Made by a program: the position numbers and the translations under genes
Part shown: positions 1 through 8,554 of the stretch, piece by piece
Position numbering within the stretch: position 1 is the first letter of the stretch
Layout: every line of letters starts with the position of its first letter
The notes under the pieces: generated by a model
The model's database searches: none
Told to the model about the DNA's origin: nothing
The model's input: only the letters and a program-made list of their open reading frames with translations
Source: Pigmentiphaga sp. NML030171
GTDB lineage: Bacteria > Pseudomonadota > Gammaproteobacteria > Burkholderiales > Burkholderiaceae_B
Direction of reading: 5' to 3'
Assembly (NCBI RefSeq): GCF_002188635.1
Contig: NZ_NINX01000021.1
Location: 1 to 64,000, forward strand
Length of the DNA: 64,000 nt

Positions 1-132
1 GGCCTGCTGCGTGGGCGAGCGGCGGCGCGGCGACTCCGCTTCCTGCCGGCGGCCCGGCCGGGGGCGGCGGCGCGCCGCCCGCCGCTGCGCCGCATGGGCC
101 AGGGCGTAGGCCTGCGTGTCGGCAGCCGTCAT
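1..132 (-). CDS. yraN: YraN family (UPF0102) protein, N-terminal fragment
   Basis: This is the 5' part of a minus-strand gene that runs off the left edge of the window. The 44 codons that can be read give an Arg/Ala-rich leader followed by SPTQQA, which matches the start of the conserved core of the UPF0102/YraN family (a predicted nuclease-fold protein of unknown role). The ATG at 132 has GAGGG 5-9 bases upstream. The gene is divergent from rsmI, 26 bp away, and yraN next to rsmI is a common proteobacterial arrangement. Most of the protein lies outside the window, so the call rests on the short N-terminus and the context. Confidence 0.7.
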   Translation of the reverse strand, partial: MTAADTQAYALAHAAQRRAARRRPRPGRRQEAESPRRRSPTQQA

Positions 133-158
133 GCGCGCCCTCGCGGTATCCTCGCGCC

Positions 159-1088
159 ATGGACAACGAATTCGAATCTTCCGGGCCCGCCACCGGCGCC
201 TGGGAACGGTTGGCCGGCAAGGTCGCGGCGCAGCACTGGCCCGCCCCCGCGCTGTATGTCGTGGCCACCCCCATCGGCAACCTGGGCGACCTGAGCCTGA
301 GGGCCCAGGCCTGCCTGCAGCGGGCCGACGTGATCGCCGCCGAAGACACGCGCATGACGCGCCCCCTGCTGGACGCCTGGGGCATTTCCACGCCCTTGAT
401 GGCGGCCCACCGGCACAACGAGGCGCAGGCGGCCCAGGCCATCGTCGGCCGGCTGGCCGCGGGCGAGCGGGTGGCCCTGGTTTCGGACGCCGGCGCGCCC
501 GGCGTCAGCGATCCCGGTTCGCGCATCGTGCGCGAGGTGCGCGCGGCCGGCTACCCGGTGGTGCCGGTGCCCGGCGCCAGCGCCGTGATCGCCGCCCTGA
601 TGGCCAGCGGCGCAACCTCGGACGAGAATCCGGCGTTCGTCTTCGCCGGTTTCCCGCCTCCCAAGGCGGCCGCCCGCCAGCGCTGGCTGGCCCAGTGGTG
701 CGCGCTGCCGGCGCCGGTGGTCATGTACGAGTCGCCGCACCGGATGGCCGCGACCATGGCCGACCTGCTGGCGGTGTGCGGCGCCGCGCGGCGACTGACC
801 GTGGCGCGGGAGCTGACCAAGCGTTTCGAGGAGATCGCCGCCATGCCGCTGGCCGAGGCGCAGGCCTGGCTGGCCGCCCATCCCCAGCGGGCGCAGGGAG
901 AGTTCGTGCTGATCGTGGAGGCGGCGCCCGAGGAAGCCGCCGGGGCGCTGGATGCCCGGACGGACGAGGTGCTGCGGGCCTTGCTGGATGTGCTGAGCGT
1001 GCGCGATAGCGCCAAGGTCGCGGCCCGCATCACCGGCGCGCCGCGCGATGCCTTGTATGCCCGTGCGCTGGCGCTGAAGGAAGCGTAG
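159..1088 (+). CDS. rsmI: 16S rRNA (cytidine(1402)-2'-O)-methyltransferase RsmI
   Basis: A 309-residue tetrapyrrole-methylase-fold protein that transfers a methyl group from SAM to the 2'-OH of C1402 in the 16S rRNA decoding centre. The family N-terminal motif VVATPIGNLGD lies at residues 34-44. The SAM-site glycine loop VSDAGAPGVSDPG is at about 108-120, and VPVPGASAVIAAL follows at about 135. ESPHRM and the KRFEEI region are also conserved. The N-terminus has about 30 extra residues before the core, so translation could begin downstream, but no better start is seen. It is divergent from yraN. Confidence 0.96.
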   Translation: MDNEFESSGPATGAWERLAGKVAAQHWPAPALYVVATPIGNLGDLSLRAQACLQRADVIAAEDTRMTRPLLDAWGISTPLMAAHRHNEAQAAQAIVGRLAAGERVALVSDAGAPGVSDPGSRIVREVRAAGYPVVPVPGASAVIAALMASGATSDENPAFVFAGFPPPKAAARQRWLAQWCALPAPVVMYESPHRMAATMADLLAVCGAARRLTVARELTKRFEEIAAMPLAEAQAWLAAHPQRAQGEFVLIVEAAPEEAAGALDARTDEVLRALLDVLSVRDSAKVAARITGAPRDALYARALALKEA

Positions 1089-1215
1089 CGGCAAGGGAAA
1101 GCCACGGCGGGGCGGATAGGGAAGGGACATGGCATGGCGACCCGGGATGCGAGTCGCCCAGCATGCCTCAATCGGACGGGCGCCGGCGCGCCGGTAGGAC
1201 AGGCGTGTCCCGGTC

Positions 1216-2094
1216 TCAGCCCGGCGCGGCCGCGCCCGCCTGGCCCGCGCCCAGCACGGCGGACACCGCGGCGGCCGCCTGCATCAGCTCCCGCACGGTA
1301 TCCGGATGGGCCCGCGCCGGCAGGTAGTGGATCGAGGCGACGATGGCCAGCGCGCCGAACAGCGAGCCGTCGGCCTGGAAGATCGGCGCCGCCAGGGCGT
1401 TGATGCCGGTGAAGATTTCCTCGGGCGCCTCGGCCCAGCCGCGCTGGCGCACGAGCTGGATCTCGGCGCGCAGGCGGTCGGGGTCGGTGATGGTCTTGGG
1501 CGTGCTGGCCGCCAGGGGCTGGGACAGCATCGCGTCGCGCAGCGACGGCGGACCGAAGGCCAGCACGACCTTGCCCTGCGCCACGGTGTGGAAGCCGGGG
1601 AACTGCGTGCCGGGACTGAGCAGGATTTCCAGCGCGCTGCGGCCGCGCACGACGTCCAGCACGACGACCTTGTTGGGATCGAAGGTGGTGATGACGATGG
1701 TCTGCCCGACGCGGTTGCGCAGGTCTTCCATGATGGGCTTGGCCAGCGATACGACGTCGAACTGCTGCACCAGCTTGCGTCCCAGCAGGAACAGGCGCCA
1801 GCCCACGCGGTAGCGGCTGGTGCGCTTGTTCTGCGTGACGTAGCCCTGCTGGCGCAGGGCGGACAGGTGGCGATGCACGCGCGCCTTGGGCATTCCGAGC
1901 AGTTCGGCCAGTTCCGTGACCCCGCATTCGGTGCCCTGGGCCGCCATCAATTCCAGGATGCGCAGGGAGATGACCGAGGTCGACGAGATCGCGGCCTCGT
2001 CGCCCGAGGTCGGCAGCGCATGGCCGGTCTGGGCGTCGTCCGCGGCGGGTGCGGTGGCGTCGGAGGGAAGAAGGTCCGGGGCGGGGGGATGCAT
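1216..2094 (-). CDS. IclR family transcriptional regulator
   Basis: A 292-residue regulator with an N-terminal winged helix-turn-helix (about residues 42-95, including ELAELLGMPKARVHRHLSAL) and a C-terminal IclR effector-binding domain (about 105-285). The first 35-40 residues are low-complexity and probably disordered. The chosen ATG at 2094 has no strong ribosome site. An in-frame ATG at 2142 lies behind a G-rich stretch and is an alternative. It lies 80 bp downstream of a cupin gene on the same strand, and both are divergent from an MFS importer. The likely targets are the repeats between cupin and MFS. The ligand is unknown. Confidence 0.9.
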   Translation of the reverse strand: MHPPAPDLLPSDATAPAADDAQTGHALPTSGDEAAISSTSVISLRILELMAAQGTECGVTELAELLGMPKARVHRHLSALRQQGYVTQNKRTSRYRVGWRLFLLGRKLVQQFDVVSLAKPIMEDLRNRVGQTIVITTFDPNKVVVLDVVRGRSALEILLSPGTQFPGFHTVAQGKVVLAFGPPSLRDAMLSQPLAASTPKTITDPDRLRAEIQLVRQRGWAEAPEEIFTGINALAAPIFQADGSLFGALAIVASIHYLPARAHPDTVRELMQAAAAVSAVLGAGQAGAAAPG

Positions 2095-2174
2095 GGATCG
2101 AAGCGTGTCTTGGCAAGGCCGGTGGATTCTCGATGGACGCATGCCCGCCCCGTGCCTGGGCCGGGAAGCGCCCG

Positions 2175-2843
2175 TCAGGGCAGGGTCAGCATGCGCTCGC
2201 CGTACACATGATAATGCTGACGCTTGGGCTTGCCGGCGTCTTCCGGCAGAACATAGCGCAGGGAACTGCGCAGGCGGCATCCCTGGGGCAGGATGAAGCA
2301 GCGGATGAAGCTGGTGTCCGTGGCCTCGGTGGTGGGCGCCAGGACCGGGGCGTGGCCGAGCTCGAACCACGCCGAGCCTGCCGGATGCACCGTGGTCTTG
2401 CCCTGGGTCTCGATGGTGATTTCGCCCTTCAGGCAACAGCGTATGCCGGGGCCCTGGTGCACGTGCGTCAGCGCCACGCCGCCGGGCGGGAAGTCGACGC
2501 GGTCGCAGCGCATCAGCCAGTCGAACTGGCTGTCCAGCTCGATTTCCTGTTGCAGCTTGAGGGTGGACGTGGCGCCCGGGGCGCTGCGCAGCGTGCCCGC
2601 GGGAGCATCGGGCGCCACCAGTTCCCAGCGCCACAGCACGGCGTCTTCCTCGCCCGCCACCAGCGCGATCTGGTCCTGCCCGACCCAGGCCGATTCCTGG
2701 CGCTGGTGCTGGGTGCCGTCCGAGAACTCCACCGTGATCCCGCCCTGCACCACGTAGACCGACCGCGGCATCCGCGGCAGGTAGACCGGCGCGTGGCCGG
2801 CGGGGATGCGGTCTTCGTAAAGCCTGATGATGAAACTGCGCAT
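2175..2843 (-). CDS. cupin-fold protein (probable bicupin)
   Basis: A 222-residue soluble protein with two cupin-like halves. The N-terminal half carries VVQGGITVEFSDG. The C-terminal half carries PPGGVALTHVHQGPG, then LKGEITIETQG and HPAGSAWFE. The His pair in HVH is the usual metal-ligand position of the family. The ATG at 2843 is preceded by CAGGAG at good spacing. It probably forms a transcription unit with the IclR gene downstream and shares a divergent control region with the MFS importer. A sugar- or organic-acid-binding or isomerising role is plausible, but the substrate cannot be read from sequence. Confidence 0.75.
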   Translation of the reverse strand: MRSFIIRLYEDRIPAGHAPVYLPRMPRSVYVVQGGITVEFSDGTQHQRQESAWVGQDQIALVAGEEDAVLWRWELVAPDAPAGTLRSAPGATSTLKLQQEIELDSQFDWLMRCDRVDFPPGGVALTHVHQGPGIRCCLKGEITIETQGKTTVHPAGSAWFELGHAPVLAPTTEATDTSFIRCFILPQGCRLRSSLRYVLPEDAGKPKRQHYHVYGERMLTLP

Positions 2844-2890
2844 GGATGACTCCTGAAGATATGGCCGGCCCCATGCCGGGCAACGGACCA

Positions 2891-3000
2891 TTTGTATCGA
2901 TAAACAATACGTTCGTATCATTTATCGTAAACCATGAATGCATGGCTTGGGAATATTCGGATAGAATATTTATCGATACGTTTGTATCGTTGATCGATAC
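2891..3000. promoter_or_regulatory. duplicated operator-like repeats between cupin/iclR and MFS genes
   Basis: This AT-rich gap, in a GC-rich neighbourhood, holds two copies of ATACGTTYGTATCRTT followed by WATCG, at 2907-2927 and 2976-2996 (18 of 21 bases identical). Each core is an inverted repeat (ATACG-TT-CGTAT and GATAC-GTTT-GTATC). Further TTTGTATCG and ATCGATAC half-sites lie at 2891-2899 and 2993-3000. The arrangement fits cooperative binding by the adjacent IclR regulator and control of both divergent units. That assignment is inferred from position. Confidence 0.65.
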
Positions 3001-3016
3001 ACCAAGGAGACGAAGC

Positions 3017-4273
3017 ATGGCATCCTCCGCGACCTCGCTATCCGGCGTGGCCCAGGAAAAATGGTACGTAGGGCGTACCAAGGAACAATGGCGCGCGTTC
3101 GGTTCGGCCTACATAGGCTGGATGCTGGACATCATGGATCTGATGCTGTTTGCCATGGTGATCACGCACATGCGGGCCGAATTGAATTTCGACAGCGGCG
3201 CGGCCGGGGTCATCGCCTCGATGACGCTGCTGGCCACGGCCTTCGGCGGTCTGATCTTCGGTTTCCTGGCCGACCGGCTGGGCCGCACGCGGTCGCTGGT
3301 GCTCAGCATCGCGTGCTATTCCATCGGCACGGCCCTGTGCGGGTTCTCGCAGAACGTCACGCAGCTGCTGATCTTCCGCTTCCTGCTGGGACTGGGGATC
3401 GGCGGGGAATGGTCGGCGGGCGCGGCCCTGGTCACCGAGACGTGGCCGGCCAAGCACCGCGGCAAGGTGATGGCCTGGGTGCAGAGTGCCTTCGCGGCGG
3501 GCTACGCGCTGGCCGCCATCGTCGCGGCGCTGGTATTGCCCACGCTGGGCTGGCGCTGGGTGTTCGCCGTCGGACTGGCGCCCGCGCTGTTCGCGTTCTG
3601 GGTGCGCCGCCATGCGTCCGAGCCTGAAATCTGGGCGGGCCAGAAAGAGCGCCTGGGCGTCGGGGCGACCCTGAAGCTGCTGTTCGGGCAGCATCTGCGC
3701 AGCACGGTGGTCGGCCTGGCGTTCACGGCCGCCGCCATGTGCGGCTACTGGGGCTTGTTTACCTGGATTCCCACCTATCTCGCGACGCCCGTCAGCGCAG
3801 GGGGCGCCGGCCTGGACCTGACCAAGTCCACGACCTGGATCGTCATCATGCAGGTGGGCGCGGCGCTGGGTTTCGTCTGCTTCGGCTACATCGCCGACCG
3901 GATCGGCCGCCGCATGGCCTTCATCCTGTTCTTCCTGCTGTCGGCCGTGTGCGTGCCGCTGTACGTGCAGATCGAGTCCAGCCTGGTGCTGCTGGCGTTC
4001 GGGCCGCTGGTCGCGTTCGTGGGCACGGGCTTCTACAGCGGTTTCGCGCCCACCTTCGCCGAACTGTTCCCGACCAGTATCCGCGCGACCGCCCAGGGCT
4101 TCATCTACAACACCGGCCGGGCCACCAGCGCGCTGGCGCCGGCCGCCGTGGGGTTCTTCTCGGCCACCCACGGCGTGGCGAGCGCCCTGGGCGCCACTGC
4201 CGGGTTCTTCGCGCTGGCCGCGGTCATCGTGTATTTCTTCCTGCCCGAGACCAAAGGCGGCGAACTGGAATAG
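3017..4273 (+). CDS. MFS transporter, sugar/organic-acid symporter type
   Basis: A 418-residue major facilitator protein with about 12 membrane segments. It carries the loop 2-3 signature GFLADRLGRTRSLVL, a repeat version GYIADRIGRRMAF in the second half, and GLGIGGEWSAGAALVTETW in helix 4, typical of the acid/sugar:H+ symporters. The ATG at 3017 has AAGGAG 7 bases upstream. A longer in-frame start at 2846 would run through the operator region and is rejected. It is divergent from the cupin/IclR pair, so it is probably the importer for the ligand that IclR senses. The substrate is unknown. Confidence 0.9.
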   Translation: MASSATSLSGVAQEKWYVGRTKEQWRAFGSAYIGWMLDIMDLMLFAMVITHMRAELNFDSGAAGVIASMTLLATAFGGLIFGFLADRLGRTRSLVLSIACYSIGTALCGFSQNVTQLLIFRFLLGLGIGGEWSAGAALVTETWPAKHRGKVMAWVQSAFAAGYALAAIVAALVLPTLGWRWVFAVGLAPALFAFWVRRHASEPEIWAGQKERLGVGATLKLLFGQHLRSTVVGLAFTAAAMCGYWGLFTWIPTYLATPVSAGGAGLDLTKSTTWIVIMQVGAALGFVCFGYIADRIGRRMAFILFFLLSAVCVPLYVQIESSLVLLAFGPLVAFVGTGFYSGFAPTFAELFPTSIRATAQGFIYNTGRATSALAPAAVGFFSATHGVASALGATAGFFALAAVIVYFFLPETKGGELE

Positions 4274-4288
4274 CGATCGCGCGCCCGG

Positions 4289-5383
4289 TCAGCGCACGAC
4301 GATGACCGGGGCGATGTCCAGCCGCGCCTGCACGCGCTGCGCGGCCGCCAGCGCGCTCTCGCGCGAGGGGTAGGGGCCCAGGTGCACGCGGTGCAGGCTG
4401 TCGGTGTTCACGATGCGCAGCGGTTCGGCCTGCTCCCCCAGCTGGGACCGGATCCGGGCCGCCAGGTCTTCGGCGTTGCGCTGGCCGCTGAAGGCGCCTA
4501 CTTGCAGGAAGATGCCCGATTGCGGCGCCGAGACCACCGGCGTGGTGGCGGCCAAGGGGACCTGCACGCCGCTCGCCATGGGACGAGGGACTGCCTGCAT
4601 GGCGTTGCCGTCCGGCGAGGCGGACGCCAGCGGCGGCAGTTCCCGTATCTGGCTGGCCGGCGCCTGCGTGGCCACCGGAATGGCGACCACCTCGGCTTCG
4701 GCCGCCGGCGCGGGGGCGGCGGCCAGCATGGGGGCGCTGCCTCGCTCGCTGCGGATCCTGGCGATTTCCTCCGGTCCCAGCCACTCGACCTCGACCTCTC
4801 CGCTGCCCTGTGAGAGCAGGCCCAGCTTGTAGGCGGCCGTGTAGGAAAGGTCGATGATGCGGTCGCTGTGGAAGGGGCCGCGGTCGTTCACGCGCACGAT
4901 CACCGACTTGCCCGTCCCGACCCGCGTGACGCGGGCGTAGCTGGGGATGGGCAGCGTGGTGTGGGCCGCGGTCATCGCGTACATGTCGTAGATCTCGCCG
5001 TTCGACGTGCGCGCGCCATGGAACTTGCGCCCGTACCACGACGCGATCCCGCGCACCTTGTAGGGCTGCATGGACGTGTCGGGCACGTAGCGCTTGCCGA
5101 AGATCACATAGGGCTTGTTGGCGCCGCTGGCCAGCGGCTCGACGGCCGGCAGCGGGTCGGGCACGAGATCCAGGTTGGCGGGCGGGTTGGACGGCGGACC
5201 GTCGTCCTTGTAGTAGCCGCCGCCGCGCGAACCCGAGGACCCCTTGGGCGTGGTGCCGCAAGCGGCCAGCAGCATCGCTGCGCAGACCGCCGCCAGGAGC
5301 AGGGGGCCTTCGGTCCTTCCGCGCGGTGGGCGGCTGGTGGTGGGGCGCGCGCCAGGCAAGGGAAGCCGGTCGGTCTGCTTCAT
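4289..5383 (-). CDS. rlpA: septal ring lytic transglycosylase RlpA family lipoprotein
   Basis: A 364-residue outer-membrane lipoprotein that would act on peptidoglycan at the septum. The hydrophobic signal and lipobox LLAAC put the lipidated Cys at about residue 42, after an unusually long basic n-region. A shorter start may therefore be the real one. The double-psi beta-barrel domain (about 108-200) has GIASWYGRKFHGARTSNGE and VRVNDRGPF. The C-terminal SPOR domain (about 289-364, starting near GIFLQVGAF) should bind denuded glycan strands. It is convergent with the MFS gene (15 bp) and sits 18 bp downstream of rapZ on the same strand. Confidence 0.93.
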   Translation of the reverse strand: MKQTDRLPLPGARPTTSRPPRGRTEGPLLLAAVCAAMLLAACGTTPKGSSGSRGGGYYKDDGPPSNPPANLDLVPDPLPAVEPLASGANKPYVIFGKRYVPDTSMQPYKVRGIASWYGRKFHGARTSNGEIYDMYAMTAAHTTLPIPSYARVTRVGTGKSVIVRVNDRGPFHSDRIIDLSYTAAYKLGLLSQGSGEVEVEWLGPEEIARIRSERGSAPMLAAAPAPAAEAEVVAIPVATQAPASQIRELPPLASASPDGNAMQAVPRPMASGVQVPLAATTPVVSAPQSGIFLQVGAFSGQRNAEDLAARIRSQLGEQAEPLRIVNTDSLHRVHLGPYPSRESALAAAQRVQARLDIAPVIVVR

Positions 5384-5401
5384 CGTCTAGGGTCCTGAAT
5401 G

Positions 5402-6319
5402 CTAAGGTCTGGCAAGCGGCGGCGCCTCGGTGGGGCCACCGCCCGGATCATAAAGGTCGAACTGCTTTTGTGCACGGTGGCGCACCAGCACCTGTCCCTG
5501 GCCCGCGAACATGGCGGCCAGTTGCTCCACCACGTAGACCGACCGGTGCGTCCCGCCCGTACAGCCTATGGCCACCGTCAGGTAGCTGCGCGTGTCCTGC
5601 ATGTACTCCGGCAACCAGGTGCGGATGAAGGCGGCGATGTCGTCGATCATGCGCCCCACGCTGGGAATGGCTGCCAAAAAGTTCGCCACCGGGGCGTCCC
5701 GCCCCGTCAACGGCCGCAGGACCGGGTCGTAGTGGGGATTGGGCAGGCAGCGCACGTCGAACATCAGGTCCGCGTCCAGCGGCACGCTTTCCTTGAACGC
5801 GAACGATTCGAAGGTCAGGACCAGCGGCACGGTATCGGCCTGCACCACGTTGCGCACCCAGGACCGCAGTTGCGAGGGCGTCAGGCCCGTGGTGTCGATG
5901 ACGTGCCCCAGTTCGCGCAGCGGCCCCAGCAACTCCCGCTCGTGCGCGATACAGGCTTCGACCGAGGGCGCCACGCCTTCGTGGAACAGCTTGTCGGTCA
6001 GCGGATGGCGGCGGCGCGATTCCGAATAGCGCTGCACCAGCGTGCCGGTATCGGCGTCCAGGAACACTACGCGGATCTCGGTGCCCAGCGCGCGCAGCGC
6101 ATTGATGGTGCCGGGCAGGCTGGCGATGGCCCCGCTGGAACGCGCATCGATGGACACCCCGACACGCTGCAGCCCTTCATCGTGCGCGGCCGCGATGAAA
6201 TCGTGAAGAAAGCGGACCGGAAGATTGTCGACGCAGTTGTAGCCGGCATCCTCCAGGGTACGAAGAGCCACGGACTTGCCCGAGCCCGAGATACCGGTGA
6301 TGAAAACGACACGTAACAC
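5402..6319 (-). CDS. rapZ: RNase adapter protein RapZ
   Basis: A 305-residue protein of the RapZ/YvcJ family. In enterobacteria it binds nucleotide and guides RNase E to GlmZ, tuning glucosamine-6-phosphate synthesis. The role in this organism is inferred. The N-terminal P-loop GISGSGKS is at residues 9-16, followed by LEDAGYNCVDNLP. The C-terminal part has VAIGCTGGTHRSVYV. The start codon is GTG. It is the last gene of the rpoN-hpf-ptsN-hprK-rapZ series and is separated from hprK by a 346-bp gap occupied by an intergenic repeat element. Confidence 0.96.
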   Translation of the reverse strand: MLRVVFITGISGSGKSVALRTLEDAGYNCVDNLPVRFLHDFIAAAHDEGLQRVGVSIDARSSGAIASLPGTINALRALGTEIRVVFLDADTGTLVQRYSESRRRHPLTDKLFHEGVAPSVEACIAHERELLGPLRELGHVIDTTGLTPSQLRSWVRNVVQADTVPLVLTFESFAFKESVPLDADLMFDVRCLPNPHYDPVLRPLTGRDAPVANFLAAIPSVGRMIDDIAAFIRTWLPEYMQDTRSYLTVAIGCTGGTHRSVYVVEQLAAMFAGQGQVLVRHRAQKQFDLYDPGGGPTEAPPLARP

Positions 6320-6380
6320 AGCAGGCTTTGCCTCGTAGGAGGTTCATTCATCGAAGCCTGAACAATAACGCACATTCGTC

Positions 6381-6664
6381 GCCCCCCCTACGCGCTTCGC
6401 GCGCCCCCCAGGGGGCGAAACCGGCGGACCGGCAAAGCCGGATCCGCGGTTTCCTGGGTCTAGGGAAACTATCTTGGATCGAAGCACTGTTGCTACCGCT
6501 GGCAGCCAGCGAAGCAACGGTGCCACAAACCAAGATAGCGGCACCAGACCCAGGATGCGGTGGATCCGGCTCCGCCGGTCCACCCGCATCGCCCCCTTGA
6601 GGGGGCCCGCGCAAGCGGGTAGGGGGTGGGCTTCCCTTGCGCCCGAAGGGCGTAGGGGGGGGCC
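6381..6664. repeat. GC-rich palindromic intergenic element, copy R1
   Basis: Fills most of the 346-bp rapZ-hprK gap. It begins CCCCCCCTACGCGCTTCGCG and ends with the inverse GAAGGGCGTAGGGGGGGG. Inside it is a nested imperfect palindrome. CCGGATCC...CCTGGGTCT on the left pairs with AGACCCAGG...GGATCCGG on the right. CTATCTTGG pairs with CCAAGATAG, and GTTGCT/CGCTGG pair with CCAGCG/AGCAAC at the centre. No credible reading frame is seen. It ends two bases from the hprK stop codon at 6666. It resembles copies R2 and R4 closely and R3 at its ends. Confidence 0.85.
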
Positions 6665-6665
6665 T

Positions 6666-7598
6666 CTACGGCTCGCCGTTCTGGATCGCGTCCATCTGCC
6701 GTTCCATGAATTCGGTCATGGTGTCGATGCCACGCAGTTGCAGGATGGCGTTGCGCACCGCGGCTTCGACCAGTACGGCCAGGTTGCGGCCGGCGGCCAC
6801 CGGCAGGACGACCTTGCGTATGGGCAGGGCCAGCACGTCCTGCGTCAGGGCCTGGAGGGGGAGGCGTTCGAAATTGGCTTCGGGCGAGGTGGTGCGGACC
6901 AGGTGGACGATGATCTTGAGCTTCATCTTCCGGCGCACCGAGGTCTCGCCGAAGATCGCGCGGATGTCCAGCAGGCCCAGGCCTCGCACTTCCAGCATGT
7001 TCTGCAGCAGCGGGGGGCAGCGGCCTTCGATGATGTTGGGCGCGATGCGGGAGAACTCCACCGCGTCGTCGGCCACCAGGCCGTGGCCGCGGGAGATCAG
7101 TTCGAGCGCAAGCTCGCTCTTGCCCAGGCCGGATTCGCCGGAGATCAGCACGCCCATGCCGAGCACGTCCATGAATACGCCGTGGACGGTGGTGACGGGG
7201 GCGAGCTTCTTGCCCAGGTAGATGCGCAGGAGGTCGATGACCTGAGCCGCCGAGCGGGGCGATGCCAGCAGCGGCACGCCGCGCTGTTCGCAGTGCTCCA
7301 GCAGGTCGGCCGGCGCGGCCAGGCCGTCGGCCATGATGATGGCCGGCACGCCGCTGGCCAGCAGCTCGTCCAGGTGGTGGGCGCGTCGGCGTGCTTCCAG
7401 CCGGGCATAGAACGCCAGTTCCTCGTGGCCGAAGACCTGGATGCGCGACGGGTGGATGAGGTTCAGGTGGCCGACCAGGTCGGCGGCGGCCAGGCAGGTG
7501 TCGGGCAGCGGCGAGCGATTCGCGTTCGAGCGCCCGGCCAGCCAGCTCAAGGAAATCTTGTCGGTGTTCTCGTCGACCAGTTTTTCGATAGTAAGCAT
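6666..7598 (-). CDS. hprK: HPr kinase/phosphorylase
   Basis: A 310-residue bifunctional enzyme that phosphorylates and dephosphorylates HPr on a serine. The substrate-side N-terminal domain spans about 1-130. The catalytic domain has His139 (TTVHGVF), the P-loop GESGLGKS at 154-161 and the family signature [10 protein letters not shown] at 203-212. The ATG at 7598 is chosen over an in-frame GTG at 7607. Neither has a strong ribosome site. In Gram-negatives it works with the nitrogen-related PTS rather than sugar uptake, which suits its place after ptsN. Its stop codon abuts repeat R1. Confidence 0.96.
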   Translation of the reverse strand: MLTIEKLVDENTDKISLSWLAGRSNANRSPLPDTCLAAADLVGHLNLIHPSRIQVFGHEELAFYARLEARRRAHHLDELLASGVPAIIMADGLAAPADLLEHCEQRGVPLLASPRSAAQVIDLLRIYLGKKLAPVTTVHGVFMDVLGMGVLISGESGLGKSELALELISRGHGLVADDAVEFSRIAPNIIEGRCPPLLQNMLEVRGLGLLDIRAIFGETSVRRKMKLKIIVHLVRTTSPEANFERLPLQALTQDVLALPIRKVVLPVAAGRNLAVLVEAAVRNAILQLRGIDTMTEFMERQMDAIQNGEP

Positions 7599-7636
7599 GG
7601 GGCACACGGAGAAGGCGGCCGGCCGGGTCCGCCGGG

Positions 7637-8113
7637 TCAGACCGCGGCGTCGGACTGGGCCGGCTCCCAGTGGGTCAGCAGCGAATGGATCGCGCTGGCC
7701 GACGGTTCGGTGGCCAGGGCCTCGCGCAGCGCGCGGTTGGACAGCATCTGCGCCAGCTCGGACAGGATTTCCAGGTGTACCTGCGTAGCCTGCTCGGGCA
7801 CCAGCAGGAACACCAGCATCTGCACCGGCTTGCCATCGGGGGCGTCGAAATTGATGGGCTGGGCCAGGCGCACGAAGGCGGCCACGGCATCTGTCAGTCC
7901 CTTGATGCGGCCGTGCGGCACGGCAACGCCTTGCCCCAGGCCGGTCGAGCCGAGCCGTTCGCGCGCGAACAGGCTGTCGAACACCACCGAGCGGGCGATG
8001 CCGTGATTGTTCTCGAACAAAAGGCCGACTTGTTCGAAAACGCGCTTCTTGCTGGTGACTTCCAGATCAAGCAGCACGTTCGAAGGGGGGAGTATCCGCG
8101 AGATCAGATTCAT
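7637..8113 (-). CDS. ptsN: PTS IIA-like nitrogen regulatory protein PtsN
   Basis: A 158-residue EIIA-Ntr protein, the terminal phosphoacceptor of the nitrogen PTS. The phosphorylated His is in GVAVPHGRI (about residue 67). Other fold elements are GSTGLGQG just before it and [20 protein letters not shown]. The ATG at 8113 gives the usual N-terminus [10 protein letters not shown]. It lies 38 bp upstream of hprK in the same transcription direction and 421 bp downstream of hpf, an unusually large gap for this operon that contains a repeat remnant. Confidence 0.95.
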   Translation of the reverse strand: MNLISRILPPSNVLLDLEVTSKKRVFEQVGLLFENNHGIARSVVFDSLFARERLGSTGLGQGVAVPHGRIKGLTDAVAAFVRLAQPINFDAPDGKPVQMLVFLLVPEQATQVHLEILSELAQMLSNRALREALATEPSASAIHSLLTHWEPAQSDAAV

Positions 8114-8534
8114 AACGTATGCGCCGGTCGGGCGATACAAATTCGCACAATAGATGGACCAGGCGACATCTTTTGGAGATGGACGTCGATTATAGCCACC
8201 GGCCCGGTTCTGTCACGGAAAGCGGCACTTTTGTGCCCCGCAAACAACCCGTCCGTATCCCGACCCGGCATCACATGCCCTCGTCCCACGAAGGAAGCGC
8301 CCACCCGGGACCCTACACAGTCCCTCGAAAACCATGGCGCAGCGCGGCATTTCTCGATCCCGATCACGGCTAACTGGACGCAAACCCATCCCTTAAACGT
8401 TACAACGGCGGGAAAAGCCTCCTTTCCCCGCCGACCGATGTTTACCCCCAGGGCACAGCGGATCCGACTTTGCCGGTCCGCCAGTGCCGCCCCCTTGAGG
8501 GGGCGCGCGAAGCGCGTAGGGGGTGGGCTTCCTT
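8114..8534. other. ptsN-hpf intergenic region (421 bp)
   Basis: No convincing gene is seen here. Short plus-strand frames lack ribosome sites and family features. The hpf-proximal part, from about 8454, is repeat copy R2. A long inverted repeat lies at 8406-8433. The ptsN-proximal 300 bases may hold an extra promoter for ptsN-hprK-rapZ, but I cannot point to a convincing -35/-10 pair. Confidence 0.6.
8406..8433. repeat. imperfect inverted repeat (12-bp stem)
   Basis: CGGCGGGAAAAG pairs with CTTTCCCCGCCG with a single mismatch across a 4-base loop. There is no T-run on either side, so it is not a canonical intrinsic terminator. On the minus-strand transcript it would form a hairpin between hpf and ptsN and could stabilise or process the mRNA. 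Confidence 0.6.
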
Positions 8535-8554
8535 TCAGGGCGAAGGGGGGGGCA
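8454..8554. repeat. palindromic intergenic element, copy R2 (right half only)
   Basis: Matches the right-hand part of R1. It has CCCAGGG...GCGGATCCG...GCCGGTCC, then GCCCCCTTGAGGGGGC, then AGCGCGTAGGGGGTGGGC, then CTTTCAGGGCGAAGGGGGGGG. The left half and centre of the element are missing. It runs past the hpf stop codon (8535-8537), so the last codons of hpf lie inside the repeat. Confidence 0.75.

Noticed and set aside
1089-1215. RNase P RNA gene next to rsmI
   Set aside because: rnpB is sometimes near rsmI, but the gap is only 127 bp and lacks the conserved GAGGAAAGTCCGG-type core.
1216-3081. 621-residue extended IclR frame
   Set aside because: The extension crosses the cupin gene and the operator gap in another frame and has no conserved sequence.
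6474-8006. 510-residue plus-strand open frame
   Set aside because: Antisense to hprK and ptsN and partly inside repeat R1. No family features.
8119-8373. 84-residue plus-strand frame in the ptsN-hpf gap
   Set aside because: No ribosome site, no recognisable pattern, and the same DNA reads equally well in other frames.
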